From NCBI GenBank assembly GCA_964460315.1, contig CAYWPQ010000002.1:49334-113333 (forward strand): a stretch of 64,000 nt of DNA. The letters are read 5' to 3'. The notes beneath the pieces were generated by a model. The model made no database searches, was not told where the DNA came from, and saw nothing but the letters and a program-made list of their open reading frames with translations. The DNA comes from Lacustribacter sp964460315 (GTDB taxonomy: Bacteria; Pseudomonadota; Gammaproteobacteria; Burkholderiales; Burkholderiaceae_A). The position numbers and the translations under genes are program-made. Positions 17,780 to 26,878 of the stretch are shown here, piece by piece. Within the stretch, counting starts at the first letter, position 1, and every line of letters begins with the position of its first letter.

Positions 17780-18361
17780 TTAGGGCTTGGCGGCGGGGTT
17801 CGAGGGGGCTGGCTGGGGGGCGGCATTGGGTTTTCGCGGCATCAGGAACATGCGTGAACGACCCTGCCCTTGGGTGGATTCCACCGAATAGCGTTCGGTC
17901 ATATTGTTGTAGGTGAGGCGGTCACCAGAGATTCGGTCCATCAGAACATCACCCTCCAGGCGCCGCATGACGGCCTGGTCGGTGAGCACCACGATTTCCT
18001 GCTGTCCGTCGTAGTCCAGCCGCAAGCTCTCGCCCTCCATGAACTCATTGCCGACATCACGTTTCTGTCGAAAGCTTGCCGGCTGTCCCGTGATCACTCC
18101 AAAATAGTTTCCATCCACGTCCTGACGCATCTCCATCCGGTCACCACGAATCATGAGGGTTCCCTTGGTCAGCACCACATTGCCGGTGAAGATGGTGATC
18201 TGCTGCTGCTCGTCATGATTCAGCTGATCGGAATCGATGAAGGTTGGTTTGTCACGATCGGCACGTTCGGCCATGGCCGAAGGCAGGGGTAGTCCAATCA
18301 TTGCCAGGATCATGACTATCGCCCAACGGCGATTCTGAATTGGGATCGTCAAGTGGTTCAT
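17780..18361 (-). CDS. lptA: LptA, periplasmic LPS bridge protein
   Basis: A 193-residue protein with a signal peptide (about residues 1-31, ending SAMA). The OstA-like beta-jellyroll follows: IDSDQLNHDEQQQITIFTGN, then VLTKGTLMIRGDRMEM. LptA polymerises to bridge LptC to LptD across the periplasm. The C-terminus is a Pro/Ala-rich tail. It overlaps lptC by four bases. Confidence 0.94.
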   Translation of the reverse strand: MNHLTIPIQNRRWAIVMILAMIGLPLPSAMAERADRDKPTFIDSDQLNHDEQQQITIFTGNVVLTKGTLMIRGDRMEMRQDVDGNYFGVITGQPASFRQKRDVGNEFMEGESLRLDYDGQQEIVVLTDQAVMRRLEGDVLMDRISGDRLTYNNMTERYSVESTQGQGRSRMFLMPRKPNAAPQPAPSNPAAKP

Positions 18362-18972
18362 CGATTCTTCTCCCTGGGGACCACCATCCGAGATTCCGAG
18401 GTGATGTCAATTCGCTGGGTCTTCTGGTCAAAGGTCATTCCAACCCCCTGAAGGGTTGCCCCCCCGCGCTGAACAAAGACAGGCGCATCGGTGGTGGCAC
18501 GCTCCTCTTTGATCAGCAGTGTGGCACGCGGCGTGGTAATTTTGGCAGCGGGCTGGTCAGCAAACGCTGGTCGGGTAATCAGCACATCTCCGGAGAGGTC
18601 GATCTGATTTTGGTTCCGTGTGGCTGAAGCCGTGTTGGCTCGGACTGAGGTGGCTGGTTTGTTCGGGGCCAGTGAGACCATGAAGGGTTGGATGAACACG
18701 CTTCGGTCATCACGGTCGCTGTGGGTGATGCGTGCCGCCTCAATTCGGTAATGAGGCCGGCCAAGTGCGTCACTGCGGACGATACGAGCGTTATCGATCA
18801 CGGCGTTCGGGCCGCTTGCAGGCCCTCCGTTTTCGCTGATCTTGCCCCGTTGAAGCACTTCGCTTAACCCCCATGATGCGACCGCAAGGATCGCGAAAAA
18901 GGCAATGGAGATGACATGGCCCACCCACTCTGCGGTTCTCAATTCTGGCTCTCCAGAATGAAGTCGCAGCAT
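18358..18972 (-). CDS. lptC: LptC, LPS export membrane-anchored protein
   Basis: A 204-residue protein with one N-terminal transmembrane helix (about residues 17-35) and a periplasmic LptC domain, which passes lipopolysaccharide from LptB2FG to LptA. ATG 18972 is chosen because it places the helix close to the N-terminus; a reading from 19062 would lie well inside kdsC. With this start the overlap with kdsC is 34 bases. Confidence 0.9.
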   Translation of the reverse strand: MLRLHSGEPELRTAEWVGHVISIAFFAILAVASWGLSEVLQRGKISENGGPASGPNAVIDNARIVRSDALGRPHYRIEAARITHSDRDDRSVFIQPFMVSLAPNKPATSVRANTASATRNQNQIDLSGDVLITRPAFADQPAAKITTPRATLLIKEERATTDAPVFVQRGGATLQGVGMTFDQKTQRIDITSESRMVVPREKNR

Positions 18973-19457
18973 TCCCGAACGGCGCCGTGCCCGCCGGAAC
19001 GCGTCGAGACCCAATGGGCCTTGGCAATCACGGCCCCGACGGCGTGAGGAACTGAGGCACAAAACCCAACCCGGGCAAAGAGCTCCAGGTCGGGGGTGTC
19101 GTCACCCATGTGGCCGCAATGGGAGGGGTCAATACCTTGGGTTTTCGCCCAACGATCAAAGGCCTCGCCTTTGCGCTCTTCCCCTTGAATCACCAGATCA
19201 AAGCCGAGCTCATTGGCCCGTCGCGTCGTGGCCGGATGCAGTCGCCCGCTCAGAATGGCAATCTTCACGCCGCCCGCCCGGAGGGCTTTCAGGCCATGGC
19301 CATCGAGCACCGAAAACCGTTTGAATGATTCGCCGTCCGGCCCATAGAAAAGGCCTCCATCCGTCATCACACCGTCCACATCAAAAAACATCCAGCGAAC
19401 ATCGCGAGCTCGCCTTCGGGCCTCTTGCAGAGAGTGGGTGTGAGTGGGTGGGGTCAT
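18939..19457 (-). CDS. kdsC: KdsC, 3-deoxy-D-manno-octulosonate 8-phosphate phosphatase
   Basis: A 172-residue HAD-superfamily phosphatase. The nucleophile motif FFDVDGVMTDG has Asp26 and Asp28, ILSGR is motif II, and MGDDTPDLELF is the metal-binding motif IV. It makes free Kdo for lipopolysaccharide inner core. It lies 20 bases after kdsD, so Kdo synthesis and LPS transport genes form one series. Confidence 0.95.
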   Translation of the reverse strand: MTPPTHTHSLQEARRRARDVRWMFFDVDGVMTDGGLFYGPDGESFKRFSVLDGHGLKALRAGGVKIAILSGRLHPATTRRANELGFDLVIQGEERKGEAFDRWAKTQGIDPSHCGHMGDDTPDLELFARVGFCASVPHAVGAVIAKAHWVSTRSGGHGAVRECCDFILESQN

Positions 19458-19477
19458 CGGATCGCGCGAAGGCCTGC

Positions 19478-20509
19478 TTAGAGAATTTTGGATTCCAGAA
19501 GATCATGAATACCGACGGCGCCAATCAGTTTGCCGTTGGCGTCATTGACCAACAGATGGTTGATACGAGTGGTGTCCATGAGGTGAGCAACCTCACTGGC
19601 CAGCTTCTGCGCGTCGATGGATTTCGGGTTGGCCGACATCACCTGATCAATGGTCATGGACCGCACATCCACGCCCTGGCTGAGCACACGTCTCAGATCG
19701 CCATCGGTAAAAATGCCAACCGCTTTTCCCTGGGCGTCCACCACCGCAGTCATGCCCATTCGCTTCGCACTAATAATTTTGAATGCTTCGGTCACCGGTG
19801 TTCCCAGGGGAACTGCAGGAAGGTCCTGCCCGGTTCGCATCACATCTTCGACTCGAATCAGAAGCCTGCGACCCAAGCTTCCACCGGGGTGCGACCGCGC
19901 AAAGTCCTCGGCGCTGAAGCCTCGAAGGTCGAGCAGCACCAGAGCCAGCGCATCGCCAAGCGCAAGGGCGGCGGTGGTGCTTGCCGTTGGTGCCAGATTG
20001 AGCGGGCAGGCCTCGATTTTCACAGAGGCATTGAGATGCACATTCGCGATTTTGGCGAGCGACGAGTTGGGGTTGCCCGTGACGGCGATCAGTTTCGCTC
20101 CGAGCCGCTTGATATGCGGCGCAATGGATGCAAGCTCTTCGGTCTCGCCCGAATTGGAAAATGCCAGCACGACGTCGTCTGCCTGAATCATGCCGAGGTC
20201 ACCATGCCGAGCTTCGCCGGGATGCACAAACAGCGCTGGCGTACCGGTTGAAGCAAGGGTCGCGGCCACTTTGCGGGCAATGTGGCCGGATTTGCCCATG
20301 CCCGAGACGACCACACGCCCCGTGGCCTGAAGGATGGTGTTGGCCGCCATGACGATCTGATCATCGAGCTGATCCACCAGGGCTAGCACGGCGTTGGCTT
20401 CGATCTCGATCACCTCACGTGCTCGACGAGCGATGCGCTCTGCGTTCGCCAGCAACATCGCCGGAGTGTCAGATACAGAGCCGTTTGGCGTCGGTTTGGG
20501 TTCGTCCAT
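19478..20509 (-). CDS. kdsD: KdsD, arabinose-5-phosphate isomerase
   Basis: A 343-residue protein with an N-terminal SIS sugar-isomerase domain (VVVSGMGKSGHIARKVAAT) and two C-terminal CBS domains (VEDVMRTGQ..., IDQVMSANPK...). It converts ribulose 5-phosphate to arabinose 5-phosphate for Kdo synthesis. The ATG at 20509 is used because the residues upstream of it in the open frame (up to 20845) are non-homologous and lie across mlaF. Confidence 0.95.
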   Translation of the reverse strand: MDEPKPTPNGSVSDTPAMLLANAERIARRAREVIEIEANAVLALVDQLDDQIVMAANTILQATGRVVVSGMGKSGHIARKVAATLASTGTPALFVHPGEARHGDLGMIQADDVVLAFSNSGETEELASIAPHIKRLGAKLIAVTGNPNSSLAKIANVHLNASVKIEACPLNLAPTASTTAALALGDALALVLLDLRGFSAEDFARSHPGGSLGRRLLIRVEDVMRTGQDLPAVPLGTPVTEAFKIISAKRMGMTAVVDAQGKAVGIFTDGDLRRVLSQGVDVRSMTIDQVMSANPKSIDAQKLASEVAHLMDTTRINHLLVNDANGKLIGAVGIHDLLESKIL

Positions 20510-20577
20510 TGGTACACTTACCTCTCGAACTTGCAGTGTAGCAAAGGGTTCATTCCCCAAAACGTGAAGGAGCGGGC

Positions 20578-21441
20578 TTGTCAGCAAGTGCATCAGTGGT
20601 CCGGGAACCAAGCGCATCAGGCGATGATCGGTCGGTGGTCGCCTTTCGTGACCTTCGTTTTGGCTACGGCGATCGTTGTGTGATTGACCGAGTGTCCCTG
20701 GAGATTCCCAAGGGCAAGGTGGTGGCGCTGATGGGGGGATCGGGGGTCGGTAAAACCACACTTCTGCGACTGATGAGTGGCCTCGTCGGTCCGCAAGAGG
20801 GTGCTGTCCAGGTCTTCGGTCAGGTGCTTGACCGCTCCAATGCAAGGGCTCTTTATGAGGCTCGCCGCCGCATGGGTCTCTTGTTTCAGTTTGGCGCGCT
20901 TTTCACGGATCTCACCTGCTTTGAAAATGTCGCCTTCCCATTGCGTGAGCACACAAGGCTTTCCGAATCGATGATTCGCGACATGGTCATGTTGAAGCTC
21001 GAGTGCGTGGGGCTTCGAGGCGCCGCCCAGCTCAAGCCGGCCGAGATCTCCGGTGGCATGGCACGACGAGTGGCGCTTGCCCGTGCCATTGCCCTTGACC
21101 CGGAACTGATTCTTTATGACGAGCCCTTTGCCGGGCTCGACCCCATCTCGTTGGGGGTCACGGCCAACCTCATTCGTGAGTTAAATTCGGCCTTGGGAGC
21201 CACCTCGGTGGTGGTCACCCACGATGTCATCGAAACCTTTGCGATCGCCGATCGGGTGATGGTCTTTGCGCCCTCGCCGTCGGGGGCCAAACTCATGGCG
21301 GCGGGCACCCCTGCCGAACTCAACGCAAGCCAAGATCCTTTTGTGCGCCAGTTTCTGGATGGCGCCGTGGATGGGCCTGTTCGATTCCACTACCCCGCGC
21401 CGCCCATGCATGAAACCCTTGGCTTCAAGGAGCCAGCATGA
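20578..21441 (+). CDS. mlaF: MlaF, phospholipid-transport ABC ATPase
   Basis: A 287-residue ATPase of the MlaFEDB complex, which moves phospholipid between inner membrane and the periplasmic carrier MlaC to keep outer-membrane asymmetry. Walker A GGSGVGKT is at 53-60; the signature region reads EISGGMARRVALARAI, and Walker B ILYDEPFAGLD. The start is TTG at 20578 with AAGGAG seven bases upstream. The gene is divergent from kdsD (68 bases) and overlaps mlaE by four bases. Confidence 0.95.
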   Translation: MSASASVVREPSASGDDRSVVAFRDLRFGYGDRCVIDRVSLEIPKGKVVALMGGSGVGKTTLLRLMSGLVGPQEGAVQVFGQVLDRSNARALYEARRRMGLLFQFGALFTDLTCFENVAFPLREHTRLSESMIRDMVMLKLECVGLRGAAQLKPAEISGGMARRVALARAIALDPELILYDEPFAGLDPISLGVTANLIRELNSALGATSVVVTHDVIETFAIADRVMVFAPSPSGAKLMAAGTPAELNASQDPFVRQFLDGAVDGPVRFHYPAPPMHETLGFKEPA

Positions 21442-22229
21442 CCGCTTTGGCGAACTGGATCGCCTCGATTGGCGCCGCATGCCTTCGTTTTGTTGAAGCC
21501 TTAGGCGTGTTTGCCAGGCTTTTGCTTCAGGTGGTCGCCCGCACCGTCTCCATCTGGAAAAAACCCAGACTGATCGCCGCTCAGATCCATTTTCTTGGTA
21601 ACCACTCCTTGGCCATCATTCTGGTGGCGGGGCTTTTCGTGGGATTGGTTCTTGGTCTGCAGGGTTATTACACCCTCCGGCGTTATGGATCCGAAGAGGC
21701 CCTGGGCCTTTTGGTCGCGCTCTCCCTCGTGCGTGAGCTTGGCCCCGTGATCTCGGCCCTGCTCTTTGCTGGGCGGGCGGGCACCTCGCTTACCGCAGAG
21801 ATTGGCCTCATGAAGGCGGGCGAGCAGCTGTCTGCGCTGGAGACCATGGCCGTGGATCCCATCTCAAGGGTGTTGGGCCCGCGTTTTTATGCCGGCTTAA
21901 TTACCGTACCCTTGTTGGCCGCTCTGTTCTCGGCAGTGGGCGTGCTTGGGGGCTGGCTTGTCGGTGTGGTGCTGATTGGTGTGGACCCCGGGTCCTTCTG
22001 GTCGCAGATGTCCGATGGCGTCGACTTCTGGGACGACATTGTCAATGGCGTGGTGAAGAGCGTTGTGTTTGGTTTGGCGGTGACCCATGTGGCCTTGGTT
22101 CAAGGCTACGAGTCACGGCCAACGCCTGAGGGCGTAGCCCGCGCCACGACACTGACCGTGGTGGCTGGTTCGCTTGCGGTGTTAGGTCTTGATTTTGTGC
22201 TTACGGCACTCATGTTTGGAGATTCATAA
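21438..22229 (+). CDS. mlaE: MlaE, phospholipid-transport permease
   Basis: A 263-residue MlaE-family membrane permease. The hydrophobic pattern fits about five helices. Family segments include FVGLVLGLQGYYTLRRYGSE, LRELGPVISALLFAGRAGTS-type sequence near residue 100, and AEIGLMKAGEQLSALETM. Its stop shares a base with the mlaD start (ATAATG), indicating coupled translation. Confidence 0.95.
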   Translation: MTALANWIASIGAACLRFVEALGVFARLLLQVVARTVSIWKKPRLIAAQIHFLGNHSLAIILVAGLFVGLVLGLQGYYTLRRYGSEEALGLLVALSLVRELGPVISALLFAGRAGTSLTAEIGLMKAGEQLSALETMAVDPISRVLGPRFYAGLITVPLLAALFSAVGVLGGWLVGVVLIGVDPGSFWSQMSDGVDFWDDIVNGVVKSVVFGLAVTHVALVQGYESRPTPEGVARATTLTVVAGSLAVLGLDFVLTALMFGDS

Positions 22230-22714
22230 TGCAAGGTCGTCAACTTAATCTCGCGGTCGGAGCCTTTGTGCTTTTGGGCATCTTGGCCCTGGTGTTTATG
22301 GCCCTGCAGGTCAGCAACCTCGGCGCCACGTCCTCAGGCAGCAGCTACGAAGTCAAAGCCTACTTTGACAATATTGGCGGCCTGAAACCTCGCGCCGCGG
22401 TCAAGAGCGCCGGCGTGGTGGTGGGTCGTGTTCGACAAATCCAGTTTGACGATGAGCAATACCAAGCGCTTGTCGTGATTGATCTTGATGCGCAGTACGA
22501 ATTCCCCAAGGACACCTCGGCCAAGATCCTCACCTCGGGCCTTCTGGGGGACAACTACATTGGCCTTGAGCCGGGTGGCGATATTGAAATGCTCAAAGCC
22601 TCGGATCGAATTCGCATGACCCAGTCGGCGGTGGTGCTTGAGAATCTGATTTCTCAGTTTCTCTACAACCGGCCGTCGGATGGCGCTGCAGGAAACAAGG
22701 ATGGTGCGAAGTAA
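22229..22714 (+). CDS. mlaD: MlaD, MCE-domain substrate-binding subunit
   Basis: A 161-residue protein with one N-terminal membrane helix (about residues 7-28) and a single MCE domain: YFDNIGGLKPRAAVKSAGV and ILTSGLLGDNYIGLEPG. MlaD hexamers form the periplasmic pore sitting on MlaE. Stop and start codons overlap by one base with both neighbours (TAATG). Confidence 0.95.
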   Translation: MQGRQLNLAVGAFVLLGILALVFMALQVSNLGATSSGSSYEVKAYFDNIGGLKPRAAVKSAGVVVGRVRQIQFDDEQYQALVVIDLDAQYEFPKDTSAKILTSGLLGDNYIGLEPGGDIEMLKASDRIRMTQSAVVLENLISQFLYNRPSDGAAGNKDGAK

Positions 22715-23511
22715 TGCGATTCACCGCTGATCCGTCGATGGTCTCGTCAATGACACACCCACGCCCTCAGCCACGTGGGCATGCGTTTTCTTTGCGTGCG
22801 CTGATGTTGTCGGCTGCGTTCGCGATGCTGGCGGGGCTTGGCGGCTGCGCCAGTCTTCCTGCTGGCCATGTCAAGGACGAACGCGACCCCTGGGAGCGTT
22901 ACAACCGAGCCGTGTACACCTTCAATGACACCCTGGATCGGAACCTCATCAAGCCTGCGGCTGAAATCTATCGCGACTATGTGCCCGAGGTATTCCAACT
23001 TCTGGTTCGAAACTTTTTTGGCAACCTCGCGGATGTCAGCACCTCGATTCATCACCTCCTGCAGGGCAAGCCCTCGGAGGCTGGCGAGTCCGCTGCCCGC
23101 GTGCTCTTCAACACCACCCTGGGTTTCGCAGGCCTTGGAGACCCCGCCAGCGAGATGGGGTTTGCAAAGACCTCGGAAGATTTCGGTCAGACTCTTGCGG
23201 TCTGGGGTGCCAGACCCGGCCCTTACTTCATGCTGCCTTTGCTTGGTCCAAGCACCGTTCGGGACAGTTTTGGCACTGTGGCGGATATGCGCCTTGATCC
23301 GGTGGATGGCGTGATCCCCTCGGGCGATGGCCGCATCGCGGCCTTCACCCTCATTGCGCTGGACCGCCGCAAGACGCTTTTGGGTGCCGAGGGTACTCTT
23401 GACGCCCTCTCGTTTGACCGATACAGCGGGCTTCGTGACGCATTTTTGGCAAGACGTCGAAGCCAGGTTTACGATGGTGATCCACCACCGCTTTCCAATG
23501 AAGAAGACTGA
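22714..23511 (+). CDS. mlaA: MlaA (VacJ), outer-membrane phospholipid-removing lipoprotein
   Basis: A 265-residue lipoprotein. The lipobox LGGC places the lipidated cysteine near residue 45 with the start at 22714; in-frame ATGs at residues 9 and 13 would give more usual signal lengths, so the start is uncertain. The body has DPWERYNRAVYTFNDTLDR and a VRNFFGNLADVST segment typical of MlaA, which removes misplaced phospholipid from the outer leaflet with porins. Here mlaA is within the mla operon, unlike in E. coli. Confidence 0.93.
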   Translation: MRFTADPSMVSSMTHPRPQPRGHAFSLRALMLSAAFAMLAGLGGCASLPAGHVKDERDPWERYNRAVYTFNDTLDRNLIKPAAEIYRDYVPEVFQLLVRNFFGNLADVSTSIHHLLQGKPSEAGESAARVLFNTTLGFAGLGDPASEMGFAKTSEDFGQTLAVWGARPGPYFMLPLLGPSTVRDSFGTVADMRLDPVDGVIPSGDGRIAAFTLIALDRRKTLLGAEGTLDALSFDRYSGLRDAFLARRRSQVYDGDPPPLSNEED

Positions 23512-23514
23512 GCC

Positions 23515-24171
23515 ATGACCATTATTCGTCTCTTGAACCGTTGGATGACAGGCCTACTCGTGGGCCTGATGTCCAGTGTCGTGTTTGCCCAGGCCACAGC
23601 TGCTCCGGACGAACTCATTCGTACGGTGACCCAGGGTGTGTTGGATCAAATTCGGTCCGATCGTTCCCTGCAAACGGGAAGCATTGAGCGTTTGAACACC
23701 CTGGTGGATCAGCGTGTCATGCCTTACGTGAATTTTCAACGCATGACGGCGCTGGCAGTGGGGCGCAATTGGCGCCAGGCCACACCCGATCAGCAGCAGC
23801 AGCTGATGACCGAATTTCGCAGGCTCTTACTTTTAACCTATGCCGACGCGGTTCGTCAGGTGACAGACACCACCATTCAAATTCGACCCATGCGCTCGAA
23901 GCCCGACGATGACGAGGTCATCGTTCGAACCCAGGTGCTTCGTCCAGGCAAGGAGGCCATTCAGCTTGATTACCGGCTGGAAAAGTCGGGCGCCAGCTGG
24001 AAGATCTTCGACCTCAACATCCTCGGCCTTTGGCTGGTTGAGCATTACCGTAACCAGTTCACGCAGGTGGTTGGAGCCAGCGGCATTAATGGCCTGATTC
24101 AATCGCTGCAAGACAAGAATCGAACATTGGCAGCGAATGCTGGCGGCAGGCAGGCGTCGAAGTCACCATGA
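23515..24171 (+). CDS. mlaC: MlaC, periplasmic phospholipid carrier
   Basis: A 218-residue protein with a signal peptide ending near VFAQA (residue 26) and the MlaC/Tol_Tol_Ttg2 domain (VMPYVNFQRMTALAVGRNWRQA). It shuttles phospholipid between MlaA and MlaD. The start is three bases after the mlaA stop, and the end overlaps mlaB by four bases. Confidence 0.94.
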   Translation: MTIIRLLNRWMTGLLVGLMSSVVFAQATAAPDELIRTVTQGVLDQIRSDRSLQTGSIERLNTLVDQRVMPYVNFQRMTALAVGRNWRQATPDQQQQLMTEFRRLLLLTYADAVRQVTDTTIQIRPMRSKPDDDEVIVRTQVLRPGKEAIQLDYRLEKSGASWKIFDLNILGLWLVEHYRNQFTQVVGASGINGLIQSLQDKNRTLAANAGGRQASKSP

Positions 24172-24497
24172 GCCATGATCTGCGGCTGAGCTTCAAAGGC
24201 TCGCTGACGGTCGCGAATGCTTCGGCGGAATTGGCCAGACATCAGCTGGTCTTGCGGGAAAAACGTCAGACCTTACCTCGTAAAATCCTTGCCGACTTAA
24301 GCCAGCTGCATGCGGTCGACACCGCGGCCTTGGCCGTGTTGATTCAACTCGACCGCGAGGTTCGGGCCCAGCTTGGTCAGCCCATCTCGATTGTTGGCGC
24401 GCCTGAAAACCTGATCTCACTGGCTAGGTTGAGCTCTTTGCTTGATGTCCTCGACTGGGACCTTGCCAATCACCCGAATTCACCCTCTCAAGTTTGA
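24168..24497 (+). CDS. mlaB: MlaB, STAS-domain subunit
   Basis: A 109-residue STAS-domain protein. SFKGSLTVANASAEL and the conserved segment LHAVDTAALAVLIQLDRE, with the Thr that replaces the anti-sigma-antagonist serine, are as in MlaB. It binds MlaF and is needed for a stable transporter. A single base separates its stop from the following ABC ATPase gene. Confidence 0.9.
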   Translation: MSHDLRLSFKGSLTVANASAELARHQLVLREKRQTLPRKILADLSQLHAVDTAALAVLIQLDREVRAQLGQPISIVGAPENLISLARLSSLLDVLDWDLANHPNSPSQV

Positions 24498-24498
24498 T

Positions 24499-25260
24499 AT
24501 GACGACCTCTGAGCTTTCTGCGGTTCAGGTGAACGCCGTATCCAAGACCTACCAAAGCCGAGATCGTCAGGTGAACGCGCTGAGCGACGTGAGCCTTCAG
24601 GTGCGCCAGGGCGATTTCGTGGGCCTATTAGGCCCCAATGGCGCGGGTAAAACCACGTTGATTCAGATTCTTGCTGGGCTTGTCCATCCCACGTCGGGCT
24701 CGGCCTCGGTCATGGGTTTCGATGTGGCCCGTCAGTCGGTTGCCGCCAAACGCTGCCTCGGTGTGGTGCCCCAGGAACTGGTGTTTGATCCGTTTTTCAC
24801 GGTTCGCGAAACGCTCCGAATTCAGTCGGGTTATTTCGGGCTGTCCCGAAACGACGACTGGATTGATGCGCTCCTTCATCACCTTGGTTTGGCCGACAAG
24901 GCTGAGGCGAATATGCGGGCATTGTCGGGTGGCATGAAACGTCGGGTCTTGGTGGCTCAGGCCCTGGTGCATAAGCCACCCGTGATTGTTCTGGATGAGC
25001 CCACGGCCGGAGTGGATGTTGAACTTCGGCAAAGCCTTTGGGCGTTCATCAAGGGGCTGAACCAGCAGGGGCACACGGTCATTCTGACCACCCACTACCT
25101 GGAAGAGGCCGAGTCACTCTGTCGGCGAATCATTCTTTTGAAGTCGGGCCGGGTCTTGGCGGATGCCCCCACAGCAGAGCTGCTCACTCAGTCGGAAGAC
25201 AGTCTTGAAACCGTGTTTCTGCGCATGCTGCGCGAGGCCAATCCCGCAGCCGTCACCTGA
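24499..25260 (+). CDS. YadG-like ABC transporter ATPase without adjacent permease
   Basis: A 253-residue ABC ATPase of the multidrug/ABC-2 class. Walker A GPNGAGKT is at residues 45-52, the signature LSGGMKRRVLVAQAL near 140, Walker B VIVLDEPTAGVDVE. ATG 24499 is preferred since it follows the mlaB stop by one base; a reading from 24442 would lie inside mlaB. In related betaproteobacteria I recall an ABC-2 permease gene (yadH-like) directly after it. Here the next gene, 33 bases on, encodes a BolA-family protein, so the membrane partner is absent from the window. Confidence 0.9.
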   Translation: MTTSELSAVQVNAVSKTYQSRDRQVNALSDVSLQVRQGDFVGLLGPNGAGKTTLIQILAGLVHPTSGSASVMGFDVARQSVAAKRCLGVVPQELVFDPFFTVRETLRIQSGYFGLSRNDDWIDALLHHLGLADKAEANMRALSGGMKRRVLVAQALVHKPPVIVLDEPTAGVDVELRQSLWAFIKGLNQQGHTVILTTHYLEEAESLCRRIILLKSGRVLADAPTAELLTQSEDSLETVFLRMLREANPAAVT

Positions 25261-25293
25261 TCACGCGGAGGCCAGACGGTTACAATGACCGCT

Positions 25294-25536
25294 ATGGTGA
25301 CTCCGCAAGCAATTCAAGATTACATCGGTCAAGGCCTGGTCTGTCAGCACCTCTCGGTGGAGGGTGATGGCCATCACTTTGAGGCCGTGATCGTCAGCGA
25401 GGCCTTCGAAGGCAAACGGCTGATTGCCCGGCATCAGATGGTTTACGCCGTGCTTGGCGACCGCATGAAGGCCGAGATCCACGCCCTGTCGATGAAAACA
25501 CTCACGCCCTCCGAATGGGCGTCCTCCAACGCCTAG
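25294..25536 (+). CDS. ibaG: BolA/IbaG-family protein
   Basis: An 80-residue BolA-fold protein (HLSVEGDGHHFEAVIVSEAF, then LIARHQMVYAVLGDRMKAEIHAL). BolA-family proteins bind monothiol glutaredoxins through a shared iron-sulfur cluster; a CGFS glutaredoxin is encoded at 42625-42948. Start ATG 25294 is used; an ATG three codons earlier (25285) is equally open. The position just before murA is conserved in many proteobacteria. Confidence 0.9.
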   Translation: MVTPQAIQDYIGQGLVCQHLSVEGDGHHFEAVIVSEAFEGKRLIARHQMVYAVLGDRMKAEIHALSMKTLTPSEWASSNA

Positions 25537-25561
25537 CCCGCCAGTATCGGTCAACCTGTCC

Positions 25562-26878
25562 ATGGATCGTTTCAAAATCTCAGGCGGATCGCCCTTGCAG
25601 GGTGAGGTGATCGTGTCGGGCGCAAAAAATGCAGCCCTGCCGATTCTCTGCGCATCCATTCTCTCGGCTGAACCTTTGGTGCTTGCGAATGTGCCGCATC
25701 TGCATGATGTGAACACCATGAAAAAGCTCCTCGTGCAGATGGGCGTTCGTGTCGATGTCGCCACGCCCAATGCTCGTGGGCAAGATCGCGTAACCCTCAC
25801 CTCGGACGCGCTCACGCATCTTCAGGCGCCCTATGAACTGGTCAAAACCATGCGTGCGTCCGTGCTGGTTTTGGGCCCCATGTTGGCTCGTTTTGGCGAG
25901 GCCTTGGTCAGCCTTCCTGGCGGCTGCGCCATCGGCCAGCGGCCGGTGGATCAGCACATCAAAGGTCTTGCTGCGATGGGTGCGGATATTCGCATTGAGC
26001 ATGGCTACATCAAGGCCCAGGCCAAACGCTTGAAGGGCGCAAGAATCGTGACCGATATGGTCACGGTGACGGGCACTGAAAACCTTCTCATGGCGGCAAC
26101 CCTCGCCGAGGGAACCACAGTGATCGACAACGCAGCCCGCGAGCCTGAAGTGGTTGACTTGGCCAACTGCCTCATCGCCATGGGTGCTCATATTGAAGGT
26201 GCAGGCACCGACAGGATCGTTGTTCACGGTGTTGAGCGCCTGCATGGCGCCGAACATGCGGTCATGGCTGACCGCATTGAAGCAGGCACCTTCCTCTGCG
26301 CGGTCGCTGCTGCGGGGGGTGATGTGCATGTCCGCCATGCGGAGCCTCTCGCCATGACGGCCACACTCGAAAAACTCAGAGAGGCGGGCCTTGGGCTGCG
26401 CGAAACATCGAATGGTATTCAGGTGACGGCGCAGCAGCGCCCGAAGGCCTTTAATTTCCGCACGGCGCCATTTCCGGGCCTGGCCACGGACATGCAGGCT
26501 CAGCTCATGGCGGTGGCCGCGGTGGCCGAAGGCACAAGCATCATCACGGAAACTATTTTTGAAAATCGCTTCATGCATGTGCAGGAGCTTCGCCGGCTTG
26601 GGGCGAATATCGAAGTTGACGGCCACACGGCCGTGGTCAAGGGGGTCGGCAAGCTCTCGGGTGCCCGGGTCATGGCCACCGATCTTCGTGCTTCGGCAGG
26701 GCTCGTCATTGCGGGTCTGGTTGCCGAGGGCGAAACCGAAATTGACCGCATCTACCATCTCGATCGTGGCTACGATCGCATGGAAGAAAAGTTAAAGGGT
26801 CTTGGGGCTCGTGTCACCCGTCTTCGTGGCGACGCTTCGGCGACCCCAAGCGCTGAACATGTGGAGCCCAACTCATGA
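25562..26878 (+). CDS. murA: MurA, UDP-N-acetylglucosamine 1-carboxyvinyltransferase
   Basis: A 438-residue enzyme for the first committed step of peptidoglycan synthesis. Lys22 in SGAKNAALP and the catalytic Cys122 in GGCAIGQRPVDQH (the fosfomycin target) are present, and the C-terminal arginine loop region HLDRGYDRMEEKLKGLGA is intact. A 20-residue polar C-terminal extension is unusual but harmless-looking. The stop overlaps the hisG start. Confidence 0.97.
   Translation: MDRFKISGGSPLQGEVIVSGAKNAALPILCASILSAEPLVLANVPHLHDVNTMKKLLVQMGVRVDVATPNARGQDRVTLTSDALTHLQAPYELVKTMRASVLVLGPMLARFGEALVSLPGGCAIGQRPVDQHIKGLAAMGADIRIEHGYIKAQAKRLKGARIVTDMVTVTGTENLLMAATLAEGTTVIDNAAREPEVVDLANCLIAMGAHIEGAGTDRIVVHGVERLHGAEHAVMADRIEAGTFLCAVAAAGGDVHVRHAEPLAMTATLEKLREAGLGLRETSNGIQVTAQQRPKAFNFRTAPFPGLATDMQAQLMAVAAVAEGTSIITETIFENRFMHVQELRRLGANIEVDGHTAVVKGVGKLSGARVMATDLRASAGLVIAGLVAEGETEIDRIYHLDRGYDRMEEKLKGLGARVTRLRGDASATPSAEHVEPNS

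Noticed and set aside
19325..20251. A 308-codon plus-strand frame opposite kdsC/kdsD
   Set aside because: Both kds genes have clear motifs through the interval; the frame is a composition shadow.
20527..20553. GAACTT upstream of mlaF as a sigma-E promoter
   Set aside because: Spacing is plausible, but no convincing -10 follows (TTCATT only).
25580..26758. A 392-codon open frame on the minus strand opposite murA
   Set aside because: The plus strand there encodes complete MurA with its catalytic cysteine; the opposite frame has no recognisable domain and arises from GC-rich codon bias.
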